DNA of 64,000 nt from Bacteroidales bacterium (GCA_017535665.1 JAFXTS010000012.1:1-64000), one strand, 5' to 3'; positions 1 to 9,193 are shown, counted from the stretch's first letter. The notes: generated by a model not told the origin, from the sequence alone. A program made the numbers and translations.

Positions 1-198
1 TCCGATACCCAAATTAGCTTTGGACTGTGACAAAGTCATACGTGTTGTATTGTTTGTCTTAAAGTTGAGTGACTGTGAATTGGTTGTGCCAATAAAATCG
101 CTACTGCTGGCACTGTTGCCCGACAAGCTCCAATAGGTCTGTCCGTGCATCGTTGCGGCGATGATGCAGAGTGCGAAAAATAATGATAGTCTTTTCAT
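1..198 (-). CDS. Secreted protein of unknown function, N-terminal 66 residues only
   Basis: The frame opens at an ATG at 196-198 on the minus strand and stays open to the window edge, so only the N-terminus is seen. The first 20 residues form a signal peptide (MKRLSLFFALCIIAATMHGQ) with a likely cut after HGQ. The mature part is rich in Ser, Asn and Thr and contains IGTTNSQSLNFKTNN, a motif I associate with Bacteroidetes surface proteins that often end in tail-fibre-like or T9SS domains; that link is from memory. The gene starts 25 bases after the lipoprotein gene at 224-751 and is probably co-transcribed with it. The function cannot be told from this fragment. Confidence 0.7.
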   Translation of the reverse strand, partial: MKRLSLFFALCIIAATMHGQTYWSLSGNSASSSDFIGTTNSQSLNFKTNNTTRMTLSQSKANLGIG

Positions 199-223
199 GA
201 TAGTTGATTTTTATGGTTATTAT

Positions 224-751
224 TTACTGATTCTTATACACCTGCTGCTGGCTGAAAAACACGCCGTTAAAGGTGAACAGGCGGGTGGTGCTGTCGCGCA
301 AGACAAACTGCGCCGGAATGTTCAGCCAGCGTGGAAGCCCCGTGTCGTCCATGCCCGTGTACAACGAACGCGCCGGCATGTTGAAATACGGATCGGAGGT
401 CAAATCGGTGCTGTCTTGCGTGGTGGCAGTGTAAAGGCCAGCTGAGACGGGAACGACATACAGGGAGGCATTCAGTGTGCAATTGTTTCCCCAGCCTTGG
501 CAGTCTGCATGAAAGTCACCTCCCGTAGAATGCACACATCCATTTGGACATTGGGAGGCATCATGCCCGCACCGCGAGCTCATATAATACATCACTCCTG
601 TTTTTCGGCCATCCGGCATCACCTGTGCCGTATGCTCGGTGGATCCCACATTTTTTACGATTTGATGTTTCTCGCACGACGAGAAAAAAAGTAGCATCGT
701 GCACACTACAGATGCAATTATACACAATTTAGTTGAGACAATTTTCTTCAT
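224..751 (-). CDS. Small secreted lipoprotein, function unknown
   Basis: A 175-residue product if translation starts at the second in-frame ATG (751), which is followed directly by a basic stretch and a hydrophobic core ending in LLFFSSC, a lipobox. The longer frame starting at 781 would overlap the -7 promoter element at 779-786, so 751 is preferred. The mature protein is Cys-rich in its first half (CGHDASQCPNGC, then two more Cys), possibly forming disulfides or binding metal, and has no catalytic motif I recognise. It should be anchored in the outer or inner membrane by a lipidated Cys. It is first in a likely two-gene unit with the secreted protein that follows it. Confidence 0.7.
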   Translation of the reverse strand: MKKIVSTKLCIIASVVCTMLLFFSSCEKHQIVKNVGSTEHTAQVMPDGRKTGVMYYMSSRCGHDASQCPNGCVHSTGGDFHADCQGWGNNCTLNASLYVVPVSAGLYTATTQDSTDLTSDPYFNMPARSLYTGMDDTGLPRWLNIPAQFVLRDSTTRLFTFNGVFFSQQQVYKNQ

Positions 752-778
752 AACTCTGGTTTTATATGGTTTTCTCTG

Positions 779-786
779 CAAATATA
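779..786 (-). promoter_or_regulatory. Bacteroidetes -7 promoter element for the 224-751 lipoprotein gene
   Basis: TATATTTG on the minus strand fits the Bacteroidetes sigma-ABfr -7 consensus TAnnTTTG and lies 27 bases upstream of the chosen ATG. No clear -33 TTG was confirmed. Confidence 0.55.
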
Positions 787-873
787 TGAGTTATATCCAC
801 ACAAAATTGGAGGATTTTTAATTATTTCTCACATTTTATTAAATAATTGATATTGAAAAATTTTTCGTTGCAC

Positions 874-917
874 TCGTCCCAAATTCGTCCCAAATCCATC
901 CCAAATTCGTCCCAAGA
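874..917 (+). repeat. Four 11-base tandem repeats upstream of the LytTR gene
   Basis: Units at 874-884, 885-895, 896-906 and 907-917 read TCGTCCCAAAT, TCGTCCCAAAT, CCATCCCAAAT and TCGTCCCAAGA. They end 46 bases before the -7 element of the LytTR gene. Alternate units are 22 bases apart, about two helical turns, close to the spacing of direct repeats bound by LytTR regulators. They may be an autoregulatory site; this is inference. Confidence 0.75.
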
Positions 918-963
918 TTTTAGAAGTACACTCCGAGGGGGTGCCAATGTCGGAGAATTTTCA

Positions 964-971
964 TAATTTTG
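964..971 (+). promoter_or_regulatory. -7 promoter element for the LytTR gene
   Basis: TAATTTTG matches TAnnTTTG. It overlaps the TTG at 969 that would open a longer reading frame, which supports the ATG at 999 as the real start and implies a short leader. Confidence 0.6.
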
Positions 972-998
972 CAACAATTTCTTCAAAATCACAAGTAT

Positions 999-1820
999 AT
1001 GCCCCCAAAAAGAAAAAGTAGAACTTTGGCTGCTCTGACCTCCCTACATATATTGTTTTGGCTGGTGGTGCTGGAACGGTTTATCGACACCTCCTTCTTG
1101 CGTCCCAAAGTGGGTGTTGCTATGGAAGTGGCAAGTCTTCTTCTCATCGTAGGGATAGTTTATGGCAATATTTTTCTGCTTGTGCCCCAATTATGGAATA
1201 AAGGGAAAAAGTGGCTGTATGTCCTTACATTTTTGCTCGCTGTATTGTGTACAGCTGGTCTGGAACTTCTGATGTGCAAGGAAATCGTTGCACAAAAGGT
1301 ATTGCCCTATACTGATTTACACACCTACAGGATGTACCTATTCGACATCTTTGTTTCCCTGTCGTTGCGTAACGGCAGTTTTCTGATGTTCTCCACACTG
1401 TATGTGATGTATAAACTGAAGTCCCGCACCGTAAGACAAAGGGAAAAGTATATATCAACGCACACAGAAAATATTGTGCTCTTCTTCTCCGATGAGTGCA
1501 AAGAAGTCACTGTGACGGAAATCGTTTACGTTGAGGTGCGGAAAAGAGACATCACCATCGTCACAGACACAGGGATCTATCCGCAGAACAAGATATTTTC
1601 AGAATTTGAGAAACTGCTGCCCCCCGGTTCGTATCTGCGCATCAGCCGGCAGTTGGTCATACTGCTCACACATGTGGTCGCCTACACTCCCAAAAAGGTT
1701 TATATGAGCCATGGTGGTAAAATCATCAGCTTCACCTATAGTAACAGCCCTTCGTTTGAGGTGCTGCCAAAACTGCAACAATGGAATCCGGCTCTTTTCA
1801 AGGAGAAGGATGTTGATTGA
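999..1820 (+). CDS. Membrane-anchored LytTR-family DNA-binding regulator
   Basis: A 273-residue transcription regulator. The N-terminal half has four hydrophobic segments in roughly residues 10-140 (for example LHILFWLVVLERF and LLLIVGIVYGNIFLLV). The C-terminal ~100 residues are a LytTR domain, with the characteristic strand ...VTEIVYVEVRKRDITIVTDTG and a Leu-Pro/Tyr-Leu-Arg-Ile-Ser-Arg segment. There is no receiver domain and no adjacent sensor kinase, so it is not a classical LytR/AgrA response regulator. Bacteroidetes have many such one-component membrane LytTR proteins; the signal is unknown. The start is the ATG at 999, just after the -7 element. The 11-base repeats upstream may be its own target. 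A REP-like hairpin follows the stop codon. Confidence 0.85.
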   Translation: MPPKRKSRTLAALTSLHILFWLVVLERFIDTSFLRPKVGVAMEVASLLLIVGIVYGNIFLLVPQLWNKGKKWLYVLTFLLAVLCTAGLELLMCKEIVAQKVLPYTDLHTYRMYLFDIFVSLSLRNGSFLMFSTLYVMYKLKSRTVRQREKYISTHTENIVLFFSDECKEVTVTEIVYVEVRKRDITIVTDTGIYPQNKIFSEFEKLLPPGSYLRISRQLVILLTHVVAYTPKKVYMSHGGKIISFTYSNSPSFEVLPKLQQWNPALFKEKDVD

Positions 1821-1826
1821 AATGAA

Positions 1827-1856
1827 TGTAGAGACGTGGTGCACCGCGTCTCTACA
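1827..1856. repeat. REP-like palindrome between convergent genes
   Basis: An imperfect 30-base palindrome (arms TGTAGAGACG / CGTCTCTACA around a GGTGCACC-like centre) lies between the LytTR stop and the convergent glnS stop. It is the same family as the arrays around the RAYT gene at 9.2-10.1 kb, in the single-hairpin form. It could act as a two-way terminator for the two genes. Confidence 0.8.
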
Positions 1857-1882
1857 AATATCCCACCTGTATTTAACGTCCC

Positions 1883-3508
1883 TTACTGTTTCAAACTCAC
1901 CGTCTTGTTGAATACAATCTTGTCGGGGGTGGAATCTTTGTCGATGCAGAAATAGCCGATGCGCTCGAACTGGTAGTGCTTCTCGGCGTTCTCCAAAGTC
2001 AATCCCTCCTCAATCCAGCCGTCCTGGATGGTGAGCGAGTTGGGGTTGAGGTAGTCGATGAAGGTCTTGCCCTCTTCGCAGTCGTCGGGATCGGGGGAGG
2101 TGAACAGGCGCTCGAACAGGCGCACCTCCGCCTTCTTGGCGTGAGCCACCGACACCCAGTGAATGGTGGCTTTCACCTTGCGGTTGCTCTGCGGCATGCC
2201 GCTCTTGGTCTCGGGGTCGTAGGTAACATGGATGGCGGTGATGTTGCCGTCGGCGTCCTTGTCCACATGGCTGCACCTGACAATATAGCCGTATTTGAGG
2301 CGCACCTCGCCGCCGATGGTGAGGCGGTAGAACTTCTTGTCGGCCACCTCGCGGAAGTCGGCGCGCTCGATCCAAAGTTCCTTGGTGAACGGCACCTCGC
2401 GTGTACCGGCCTCCGGATTTTCAGGGTTGTTGACCGCATTGAGCATCTCCACCTTGTCGTCCGGGAAGTTGTCGATAACCAACTTCACAGGGTCGAGCAC
2501 CGCCATGGTACGGGTGGCCACCTTGTTGAGGTCCTCGCGGGCGCAGAACTCCAGCAGCGACACGTCGATGATGTTGTCGCGCTTGGCAATGCCGACGGTC
2601 TCGGCGAAGTTGCGCACCGAGGCGGGGGTATAGCCGCGGCGGCGCAGACCGCAGATGGTGGGCATACGCGGGTCGTCCCAGCCCATCACATGACCGTCGC
2701 GCACCAACTGCATCAGCTTGCGCTTGCTCATCACCGTGTAGTTGATGTTGAGACGGGCGAACTCGATCTGCTGCGGGTGGTGGATCTTCAGCGCCTCGCA
2801 GAACCAGTCGTACAGCGGACGGTGGATCTCAAACTCCAACGTGCAGATGGAGTGGGTGATGCCCTCGATGGAGTCGCTCTGACCGTGGGCGTAGTCGTAC
2901 ATCGGGTAGATGCACCACTTGTCGCCGGTACGATGGTGATGGCTGTGCAGGATGCGGTACATGATGGGGTCGCGCATGTGCATGTTGGGCGAGGTCATGC
3001 CGATTTTGGCGCGCAGCACCTTGCTGCCGTCGGGAAACTCGCCGGCCTTCATGCGGCGGAACAGGTCGAGGTTCTCCTCGACGCTGCGGTTGCGGTACGG
3101 ACTTTCGATGCCGGGTTTCGTGGGCACGCCACGACCCGCGCTGATCTCCTCCTGCGACTGGTCGTCCACGTAAGCGAGACCGTCCATAATGAGCTGCTCG
3201 GCCCATGCGTAGAGCTGGTCGAAATAGTCGGAGGCGTAGTGCTCCTCAGCCCATTGGAAGCCGAGCCACGTGATGTCCTCCTTGATGGAATCCACGTACT
3301 CCACATCCTCCTTCACGGGGTTAGTGTCGTCGAAACGCAGGTTGCACAATCCGTTGTATTTCTTGGCAATGCCGAAATTCAAGCAAATCGACTTGGCGTG
3401 ACCGATATGGAGATAGCCGTTCGGTTCGGGAGGAAAACGAGTGTGTACTTTCGATTCATTTTTACCATTCGCCAAATCTTGTTCGATAATTTCTTCAATA
3501 AAATTCAT
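1883..3508 (-). CDS. glnS: Glutaminyl-tRNA synthetase
   Basis: A class Ic aminoacyl-tRNA synthetase of 541 residues, close to the 550 of E. coli GlnRS. It charges tRNA(Gln) with glutamine in the cytoplasm. The signature [14 protein letters not shown] holds the HIGH motif at residues 34-37, the KMSKS equivalent is VMSKR at about 259-263, and the C-terminal half is the beta-barrel anticodon-binding region. The start is the ATG at 3508 with a -7 element about 30 bases upstream. It is a single-gene unit, convergent with the LytTR gene. Having GlnRS means this organism need not make Gln-tRNA(Gln) through the GatCAB route. Confidence 0.97.
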   Translation of the reverse strand: MNFIEEIIEQDLANGKNESKVHTRFPPEPNGYLHIGHAKSICLNFGIAKKYNGLCNLRFDDTNPVKEDVEYVDSIKEDITWLGFQWAEEHYASDYFDQLYAWAEQLIMDGLAYVDDQSQEEISAGRGVPTKPGIESPYRNRSVEENLDLFRRMKAGEFPDGSKVLRAKIGMTSPNMHMRDPIMYRILHSHHHRTGDKWCIYPMYDYAHGQSDSIEGITHSICTLEFEIHRPLYDWFCEALKIHHPQQIEFARLNINYTVMSKRKLMQLVRDGHVMGWDDPRMPTICGLRRRGYTPASVRNFAETVGIAKRDNIIDVSLLEFCAREDLNKVATRTMAVLDPVKLVIDNFPDDKVEMLNAVNNPENPEAGTREVPFTKELWIERADFREVADKKFYRLTIGGEVRLKYGYIVRCSHVDKDADGNITAIHVTYDPETKSGMPQSNRKVKATIHWVSVAHAKKAEVRLFERLFTSPDPDDCEEGKTFIDYLNPNSLTIQDGWIEEGLTLENAEKHYQFERIGYFCIDKDSTPDKIVFNKTVSLKQ

Positions 3509-3536
3509 TTGCCCTAATTTTTAATATTTTGAAGTG

Positions 3537-3544
3537 CAAAAATA
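3537..3544 (-). promoter_or_regulatory. -7 promoter element for glnS
   Basis: TATTTTTG on the minus strand, 28 bases before the glnS ATG. Confidence 0.55.
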
Positions 3545-3626
3545 CAACTAAAATTTTTTATGAGGATTGATGAAAGAAAGATTGACGATTTTTTTTGTAA
3601 ACAGATAAAATTCGAAGAAAAACCCG

Positions 3627-3634
3627 TACCTTTG
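3627..3634 (+). promoter_or_regulatory. -7 promoter element for the 56-residue ORF
   Basis: TACCTTTG matches TAnnTTTG and lies 20 bases upstream of the ATG at 3655. It gives independent support that the short ORF is a real gene. Confidence 0.55.
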
Positions 3635-3654
3635 CCGCCTCAAAACATCATATT

Positions 3655-3825
3655 ATGGACAACAACATCAGAGTAAAAATCGACGAGATATTAGAAGAAA
3701 TCTGCAAAATCAACGACCTCACCGCGAAGGCCGACATCCTGACGTACATGGAGCGGCAGGCCGCCTTCCAGCTGTGGCAGCTGGAAGAGGACCTGCGGGT
3801 AGATCACAACATGAAGGATTTCTAA
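3655..3825 (+). CDS. Small conserved-looking protein, 56 residues
   Basis: The frame encodes 56 residues, beginning MDNNIRVKIDEILEEICKIN and ending in NMKDF, with a TAA stop at 3823-3825. It is charged, soluble and predicted largely helical, with an EILEEI...DILTYMERQAAFQLWQLEEDL pattern that suggests an amphipathic helical hairpin. It has its own -7 element, a start codon at a normal distance from it, and GC-rich codon use like its neighbours. It ends 2 bases before the convergent OPT gene stop. I do not recognise the family and give no function. Confidence 0.65.
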   Translation: MDNNIRVKIDEILEEICKINDLTAKADILTYMERQAAFQLWQLEEDLRVDHNMKDF

Positions 3826-3827
3826 GG

Positions 3828-5843
3828 TTATTCTTTCTCGCGCTGGAGCGAATGTAGAATCAGATAGACGCACAGCGCCACGTAAGCCACGATGGCGAGG
3901 ATGCCCGGCCACGGGGAGTTGGCGTAAGCCTGCGTGGTGGCAATGTCCACGCCTGCGAATTTCAGGATGGCACTCACCACACCCATAATGGCCGCACCCG
4001 CCAACAAGCCGGAGGCTAACAGCGTACCTTTGTTCTTGCGGGCCTTGTTGACCTCTTCATCTTTGCTACGGCTGCCCACCAACCAGGCGATAGCACCACC
4101 GATGAGCAACGGGATGTTCAGCGCCAGCGGGATGAACATACCCAACGAGAAAGCCAGTGCCGGAATGCCAATCATATCCAGAATAAGGGCGAGAACAGCC
4201 CCCACGATATAAAGAATCCACGGAGTGCCTTGTCCCGACATCAGCGGCTGCACGATGGCCGCCATGGCGTTGGCCTGCGGAGCCACCAGTCCGCCATTAT
4301 CGGCATCATAGCCATAAACTCTCGACAGCACCATGATCACTCCACCGACCGTCAGGGCCGACACCAACGTGCCGATGAACTTGAAACCCTGCTGTTTGTA
4401 AGGTGATGTTCCAATCCAGTAACCGATTTTCAAGTCGGTGATAAAGCCGCCTGCCATGGCCAACGCCGAGCAGACAATGCCGCCCACCACCAGCGCAGTG
4501 ACCATACCCATGGGGCCTTTCAAACCCACTGCAGCCAGAATGAAGGAGGAAAGAATAAGTGTCATCAAGGTCATGCCCGACACCGGGTTGCTACCTACCG
4601 TGGCAATAGCCGTGGCCGCCACCGTGGTGAACAGGAAGGCGAAGATGAAGACAATGAGCAGACCGACAATCACTTGGGTGATGTTCATCTGGAATCCGCC
4701 GAAGGCGAAGAACAGCGCCATCAGCACCGCCAAGCCCAAGAAACCGAAAAGGATAATCTTCATGGAGATGTCGCGCTGGGTGCGCAGCACTTTCTGCTGC
4801 TGCTCCGACACATCCCCTTTGTTCTTCTTGAAGATGGTACCCATGGAGGTCTTGATCACGCCGGCAGACTTGATCACGCCGAGGATACCCGCCATGGCGA
4901 TACCACCAATGCCGATGAGTTTCACATGGCTTGAGAAAATGTCGCCAGGCATCATCGTGCTCATGGGTGTACCGTCGGCGGTGATGCCGTATTGGCCGAG
5001 CAGCGGCACAATCACCCACCACGACAGGAATGAACCCGCGCAAATGATAGCCGCGTACTTGAGTCCAATCAGGTAGCCGGTACCTAAAAGTACAGCTGAA
5101 CCGCTCATGTTAAAGGTGAACTTGTGGTTCATGGCCAACTTCTCGCCCCATCCTGTCATCTGGGAAGAGATAGTTTCTGACCAGAATCGGAAAGTGGTCA
5201 TGAAGAAGTCGTACAAACCACCAATCAAACCACTGATCAACAACAATTTAAGTTGGTTACCACCCTTTGCTCCCGATACCAAAATCTCGGTGGAGGCGGT
5301 TGCCTCCGGGAAGGGGTACTTGCCGTGCATGTCGGAAACGAAATATTTGCGGAACGGGATGAGGAAGAGGATGCCGAGGAAGCCACCAATCAGCGAGGCG
5401 ATGAAGATCTGGAAGAAGTTCACACTGATGCCCATATCGGGGTTGTTGGCTTGAATGATGTAGATGGCCGGGAGTGTGAAGATGGCGCCCGCCACCACCA
5501 CGCCGGAGCTGGCCCCGATAGACTGTATCAGCACGTTCTCCGACAGGGCTCCTTTACGCCGTGCGATGACCGACGCGCCAACGGCGATGATGGAGATGGG
5601 GATGGCCGCCTCGAACACCTGTCCGAACTTCAACCCAGCGTAAGCCGTTGCAGCAGAGAAGATTACCGCCATAATAATACCCCACACAATCGTCCAAGCA
5701 TTCAGCTCGGGATACTTCTTGTTGGGGTTGAGGATGGGGCGGTACTCCTCGCCCGCTTTCAGTTCGCGATACGCATTTTCTGGGAGTTTCACATCCTGCG
5801 GAATGTCTTCCGTAGCCATGTTCTTTTCTTCTGTATTTTCCAT
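3828..5843 (-). CDS. OPT-family oligopeptide or metal-chelate transporter
   Basis: An inner-membrane transporter of 671 residues with about 14-16 hydrophobic segments. After a soluble ~45-residue N-terminus the sequence enters LNAWTIVWGIIMAVIFSAAT, typical of the OPT family, and a later segment has GSNPVSGMTLMTLILSSFIL, also characteristic. OPT members import oligopeptides or metal chelates using the proton gradient; the substrate cannot be told here. The start chosen is the first ATG (5843); an internal ATG eight residues on is possible. It has a -7 element 76 bases upstream and is divergent from the S66 peptidase gene. Confidence 0.93.
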   Translation of the reverse strand: MENTEEKNMATEDIPQDVKLPENAYRELKAGEEYRPILNPNKKYPELNAWTIVWGIIMAVIFSAATAYAGLKFGQVFEAAIPISIIAVGASVIARRKGALSENVLIQSIGASSGVVVAGAIFTLPAIYIIQANNPDMGISVNFFQIFIASLIGGFLGILFLIPFRKYFVSDMHGKYPFPEATASTEILVSGAKGGNQLKLLLISGLIGGLYDFFMTTFRFWSETISSQMTGWGEKLAMNHKFTFNMSGSAVLLGTGYLIGLKYAAIICAGSFLSWWVIVPLLGQYGITADGTPMSTMMPGDIFSSHVKLIGIGGIAMAGILGVIKSAGVIKTSMGTIFKKNKGDVSEQQQKVLRTQRDISMKIILFGFLGLAVLMALFFAFGGFQMNITQVIVGLLIVFIFAFLFTTVAATAIATVGSNPVSGMTLMTLILSSFILAAVGLKGPMGMVTALVVGGIVCSALAMAGGFITDLKIGYWIGTSPYKQQGFKFIGTLVSALTVGGVIMVLSRVYGYDADNGGLVAPQANAMAAIVQPLMSGQGTPWILYIVGAVLALILDMIGIPALAFSLGMFIPLALNIPLLIGGAIAWLVGSRSKDEEVNKARKNKGTLLASGLLAGAAIMGVVSAILKFAGVDIATTQAYANSPWPGILAIVAYVALCVYLILHSLQREKE

Positions 5844-5919
5844 AATGGTATTTTTAATGGATAAAAATTTTTATATAATATTGATTATTAACTATTTAAT
5901 AAAATATCATTAAGAAATG

Positions 5920-5927
5920 CAAAGATA
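5920..5927 (-). promoter_or_regulatory. -7 promoter element for the OPT transporter
   Basis: TATCTTTG on the minus strand. It leaves a 70-base AT-rich leader before the ATG at 5843. Confidence 0.5.
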
Positions 5928-5948
5928 CATTTTTTTCAACTCTTTTTG

Positions 5949-5956
5949 TAATTTTG
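5949..5956 (+). promoter_or_regulatory. -7 promoter element for the S66 peptidase
   Basis: TAATTTTG lies 17 bases upstream of the ATG at 5974. It rules out the longer frame that opens at 5917. Confidence 0.55.
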
Positions 5957-5973
5957 CCAAAAATTTTCAGATG

Positions 5974-6939
5974 ATGAAAAAAATCCTCGGACTTCTCGCT
6001 CTTTTCCTCGGACTGATGTCCATTGTGCATCCGCAATCCATGCCCCGCGTGATGCCGGGCGACACCATTGCCATTGTGGCGCCGAGCGCCAAGGTGGACA
6101 CCAACAATGTGATGCCGATGGTGCGCTATCTGCAGGCGCAAGGTTTTTATGTGATCGTTCCCGACGAGCTGTGTGCCGACTGGAACGGTTTCGCCGGCAC
6201 GCCCGACAGTCGCGCCGCCCTTTTCCAAGCCATGCTGGATCGCCCTGAGGTGAAGGTCATCCTGTGTGCACGAGGCGGCTACGGCGCAGTTACCCTTCTC
6301 GACCAACTTGATTTCACCCGCTTCCGCCAGCATCCTAAGTGGATTTGCGGTTTCAGCGACATCACCGCTCTGCACTCCCACCTCCAAACTTTAGGCTTTC
6401 CTACCCTGCACTGCATGATGCCCGTCACCTTCCATGCCGACCAACCCGATGATGAAAACACCTCCACGATGCTCGCGGCGTTGCGGGGCGACACCCTCCG
6501 CTACACCTTCGACACCGCCGCCAACAACCGCAGCGGACAGGCGACTGCGGAACTGGTGGGCGGCAATCTATCCCTCCTTTACTCGCTGCTCGAATCACCG
6601 TCTTCTATCAATACTGAAGGCAAAATTCTCTATATTGAAGATGTGGATGAGAACATCTACCACATCCACCGCATGCTGGTGGCCCTCGACCGTGCCGGCA
6701 AACTGCGGAATCTGAAGGGACTCATCGTGGGCGGTATGACCCGCATCCGCTTCGACGACTATTATGCCGACAAGACGGTCAGCGAGGTGGTGATGGAGAT
6801 ATGCGGAAAGTACGACTATCCGGTCTGTTTCAACTTCCCGGCTGGACATTGCAAGCGCAACCTCGCCCTGCGGTTAGGATGTACCGTCACCTTGAGCGTC
6901 ACCCCGGAAGGCTGCTCGTTGATTTCGTTACCAGAATAG
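5974..6939 (+). CDS. LD-carboxypeptidase, peptidase family S66
   Basis: A 321-residue murein peptide LD-carboxypeptidase that removes the terminal D-Ala from tetrapeptides, normally during peptidoglycan recycling. All three members of the S66 Ser-Glu-His triad are visible: Ser128 in GFSD, Glu222 in LYIEDVDE and His292 in PAGHCKRN, with spacing like the described family (about 115/217/285). The GGYGAVTLLDQLD segment is also typical. The first 21 residues form a signal peptide or membrane anchor, so the enzyme is probably exported, unlike cytoplasmic LdcA. Translation could start at 5971 or 5974 (ATGATG). It is convergent with the C10 protease gene. Confidence 0.92.
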   Translation: MKKILGLLALFLGLMSIVHPQSMPRVMPGDTIAIVAPSAKVDTNNVMPMVRYLQAQGFYVIVPDELCADWNGFAGTPDSRAALFQAMLDRPEVKVILCARGGYGAVTLLDQLDFTRFRQHPKWICGFSDITALHSHLQTLGFPTLHCMMPVTFHADQPDDENTSTMLAALRGDTLRYTFDTAANNRSGQATAELVGGNLSLLYSLLESPSSINTEGKILYIEDVDENIYHIHRMLVALDRAGKLRNLKGLIVGGMTRIRFDDYYADKTVSEVVMEICGKYDYPVCFNFPAGHCKRNLALRLGCTVTLSVTPEGCSLISLPE

Positions 6940-6953
6940 AGTAAAAGGTTTTA

Positions 6954-9119
6954 CTACTGCCGTACCACCTTGATATTCTTCACGATACGACCTTCTTTGC
7001 TGACATTCAGCATGTAAATGCCCGCGGAGAGTTGGCTCATATCTACGGTGGTCAGCTCGTGGTCGGTGGTCGCCGTCAGCACCATTTTGCCATAGATGTC
7101 GTAAAGCATCAGTTGTGCGCCAGCAAACGGGCACTGCACCTGCAGGGTGTTGTTGCAGGGGTTGGGGAATGCGCTGATGGCGGCAGCCTCTTCGTCGTTA
7201 ATGCCGGTGTTGGGCGTACGGGTTATCTGAGTAGTAATCATGTAGGTACCAAATCCGTTGGAGGTTTTAGGCCATACCTTGTACACAATGGGACCGCCAT
7301 CTTCTAATACGAAAGTCGGAACAATAGTATCCATTATCTCCCCCCACGGGGAATTATTCTTGGAGATTTTTAGAACCACATCTAAGGTATAAATCTGGTT
7401 GTTGTCGCAGTCGGCAGCATCTTGTGCCCGCGTGTTCACCGTATATTGATAGCCGCTCGGTAGGTTGATGCGATAGTGGTCGTAGTTGTCGCCCACATGG
7501 AAATTAGAACCTGTGGTGTTAATGGTGGCCTGGTTATTGACAAAGTTGGGTGTGAAAACGTATACATTATTAACAGTATTGTTGTCTTCGTAGTTGTCGG
7601 GGTTTAATACCACAGTGACATTCAGTAAATTAGCAGCTCCTCCGATACCTATACAAGTCCATGAGGTAGCAGTGTTCGCCTTGTACTGCAACACCAGCTG
7701 GTAGTCGCCAGGGGCTACGGTGATGGTACCTGTGGAGGAAATGTTGGTATTACTATTCCCATTGATCGTCACAGTTGATGGCTGTCCGATAATCTGTGAC
7801 ACATCCCCGCTACTATTCAGAAATACTAATCTCACCTCTCCGCTGAAGGTAGTGGTGGTGCGGTTTTTGCAGCTAACACTGAAGGTAGGACGTGTGCCGT
7901 GCTGGATGGTAGTGCCGCCAGGATTGATGGAGTAGGCAGAGTTTACCACCAGCTGGGGCGGTTCAACGCCGAACAGGGCTTGCTGCGAATAGGTGAAATC
8001 GTAATGGCTGCTGCCCCAGCCGCCGCTACCGGGATTCAGTGAGGATACGGCGAAATAGCCATCGTTGGAACCGCTCCATCCCCAGTTGAAATGGAAATAG
8101 TTGCTGCTGTTGTATCCGTCGCATACGAAGGCGTGCCCGTCGGTGAGATCTTCGTCATAACCAGAATACATAACAGGGCGACCTGCATCAAGTTCCACTT
8201 TCAGCATCGAAATCCAGTCGCTTTCCGAAAAGCTGCTTTTTCTCTTCCCTTTCAAAGTGCTGGCATAGCCGAAGTAGCTCTTGAAGGCAGCCTCTGCGCT
8301 GGGGTAATTGTTGCCGTAGGGGTCGATGGTCTGTGCGCCTGAGCCGGAGGTAGTGTATTGCATCTCCACCGCCACGCCGCAATGGAACATGAGGGTGGCG
8401 ACCGCGGTGTTGCTGCTGGTGACCGAGTTGGGCATGCTGCTCCAGTTGTAGGTGGTGTTGCCGAAGTCGGCGCTCAATGTCTGGTTGTTGTGGGTGGTAC
8501 ATGTATAAGTATGTGACCCACAGCCTTTTGCAGGGTACGACCAGTATTTCATCACCTGCGCCATGGCGGTGGCCACGCAGCCAGTGGGGCACTTGTTCCA
8601 GCCGCTACCCGGACACATGCTGTTGTACGGACTTCCCTGGTCCCATGTGGTGCTGAGCAGGGGCTGTACAGCGGTGGTAGCTCTGGTAGGAAGTGAGACG
8701 CCGGCGGTCAAGGCGGCCCACTGCGTGGCGGTCTCTTCACTCTGCGGCAGCTGTGCCTGTGCGGTGGCAGTAATCTCCTCCTCGTAAATCTGCAGCCACA
8801 TGCGGAAGTTATCGGGCATGGTGGCGGCATCGAGCGTGCCGTGGTCAGAATAACCCAACACCGGAATGGCGCGGTCGTCGGCGGCAACGATGACAAAGCC
8901 TTCGCCTGCCTCGTTCTGCATCAGATATAACTGGCTGAAACCGAGCTGCGGAGCCACATTGCGGAGCTGAACGTTTGTTGCATCCTGGCGGATAGGATTG
9001 ATTTGTGAACGCCAGAAATTAAGGGCCACATTTTGGGCTGTAGTAGAATCCACAGGACCTGCCACAACGGTCATCCCTACTGCGATAATCAAAAGGAGAA
9101 GGAGGGTAATTTTTTTCAT
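6954..9119 (-). CDS. Secreted C10 (streptopain-like) cysteine protease with T9SS type A tail
   Basis: A 721-residue secreted protease. Residues 1-20 are a signal peptide, about 25-150 a pro-domain like that of streptopain/prevotellin (ending near LLSTTWDQGSPYN), and about 155-355 the C10 catalytic domain. The catalytic Cys181 is in CPTGCVATAMAQ and His329 in DGHAFVCDGY, followed by FHFNWGWSG. Middle beta-rich domains (about 360-640) follow, and the last ~75 residues are a T9SS type A sorting domain (FPNPCNNTLQV ... YDIYGKMV ... AGIYMLNV). The protein should leave through the type IX system and attach to the surface. The start is at 9119; the longer frame runs back into REP-like repeats and is not real. 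Confidence 0.95.
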   Translation of the reverse strand: MKKITLLLLLIIAVGMTVVAGPVDSTTAQNVALNFWRSQINPIRQDATNVQLRNVAPQLGFSQLYLMQNEAGEGFVIVAADDRAIPVLGYSDHGTLDAATMPDNFRMWLQIYEEEITATAQAQLPQSEETATQWAALTAGVSLPTRATTAVQPLLSTTWDQGSPYNSMCPGSGWNKCPTGCVATAMAQVMKYWSYPAKGCGSHTYTCTTHNNQTLSADFGNTTYNWSSMPNSVTSSNTAVATLMFHCGVAVEMQYTTSGSGAQTIDPYGNNYPSAEAAFKSYFGYASTLKGKRKSSFSESDWISMLKVELDAGRPVMYSGYDEDLTDGHAFVCDGYNSSNYFHFNWGWSGSNDGYFAVSSLNPGSGGWGSSHYDFTYSQQALFGVEPPQLVVNSAYSINPGGTTIQHGTRPTFSVSCKNRTTTTFSGEVRLVFLNSSGDVSQIIGQPSTVTINGNSNTNISSTGTITVAPGDYQLVLQYKANTATSWTCIGIGGAANLLNVTVVLNPDNYEDNNTVNNVYVFTPNFVNNQATINTTGSNFHVGDNYDHYRINLPSGYQYTVNTRAQDAADCDNNQIYTLDVVLKISKNNSPWGEIMDTIVPTFVLEDGGPIVYKVWPKTSNGFGTYMITTQITRTPNTGINDEEAAAISAFPNPCNNTLQVQCPFAGAQLMLYDIYGKMVLTATTDHELTTVDMSQLSAGIYMLNVSKEGRIVKNIKVVRQ

Positions 9120-9185
9120 ATTTTGTATGATGATGTTTGATGAAAATGATGAAAACCGGCACCATCCGCGCAGATTTTCGAGCGG

Positions 9186-9193
9186 CAAAAATA
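9186..9193 (-). promoter_or_regulatory. -7 promoter element for the C10 protease
   Basis: TATTTTTG on the minus strand, about 67 bases upstream of the chosen ATG. Confidence 0.5.

Noticed and set aside
1976..3517. 513-residue open frame antisense to glnS
   Set aside because: It is a shadow of the GC-rich glnS codons; the minus-strand product is a textbook GlnRS.
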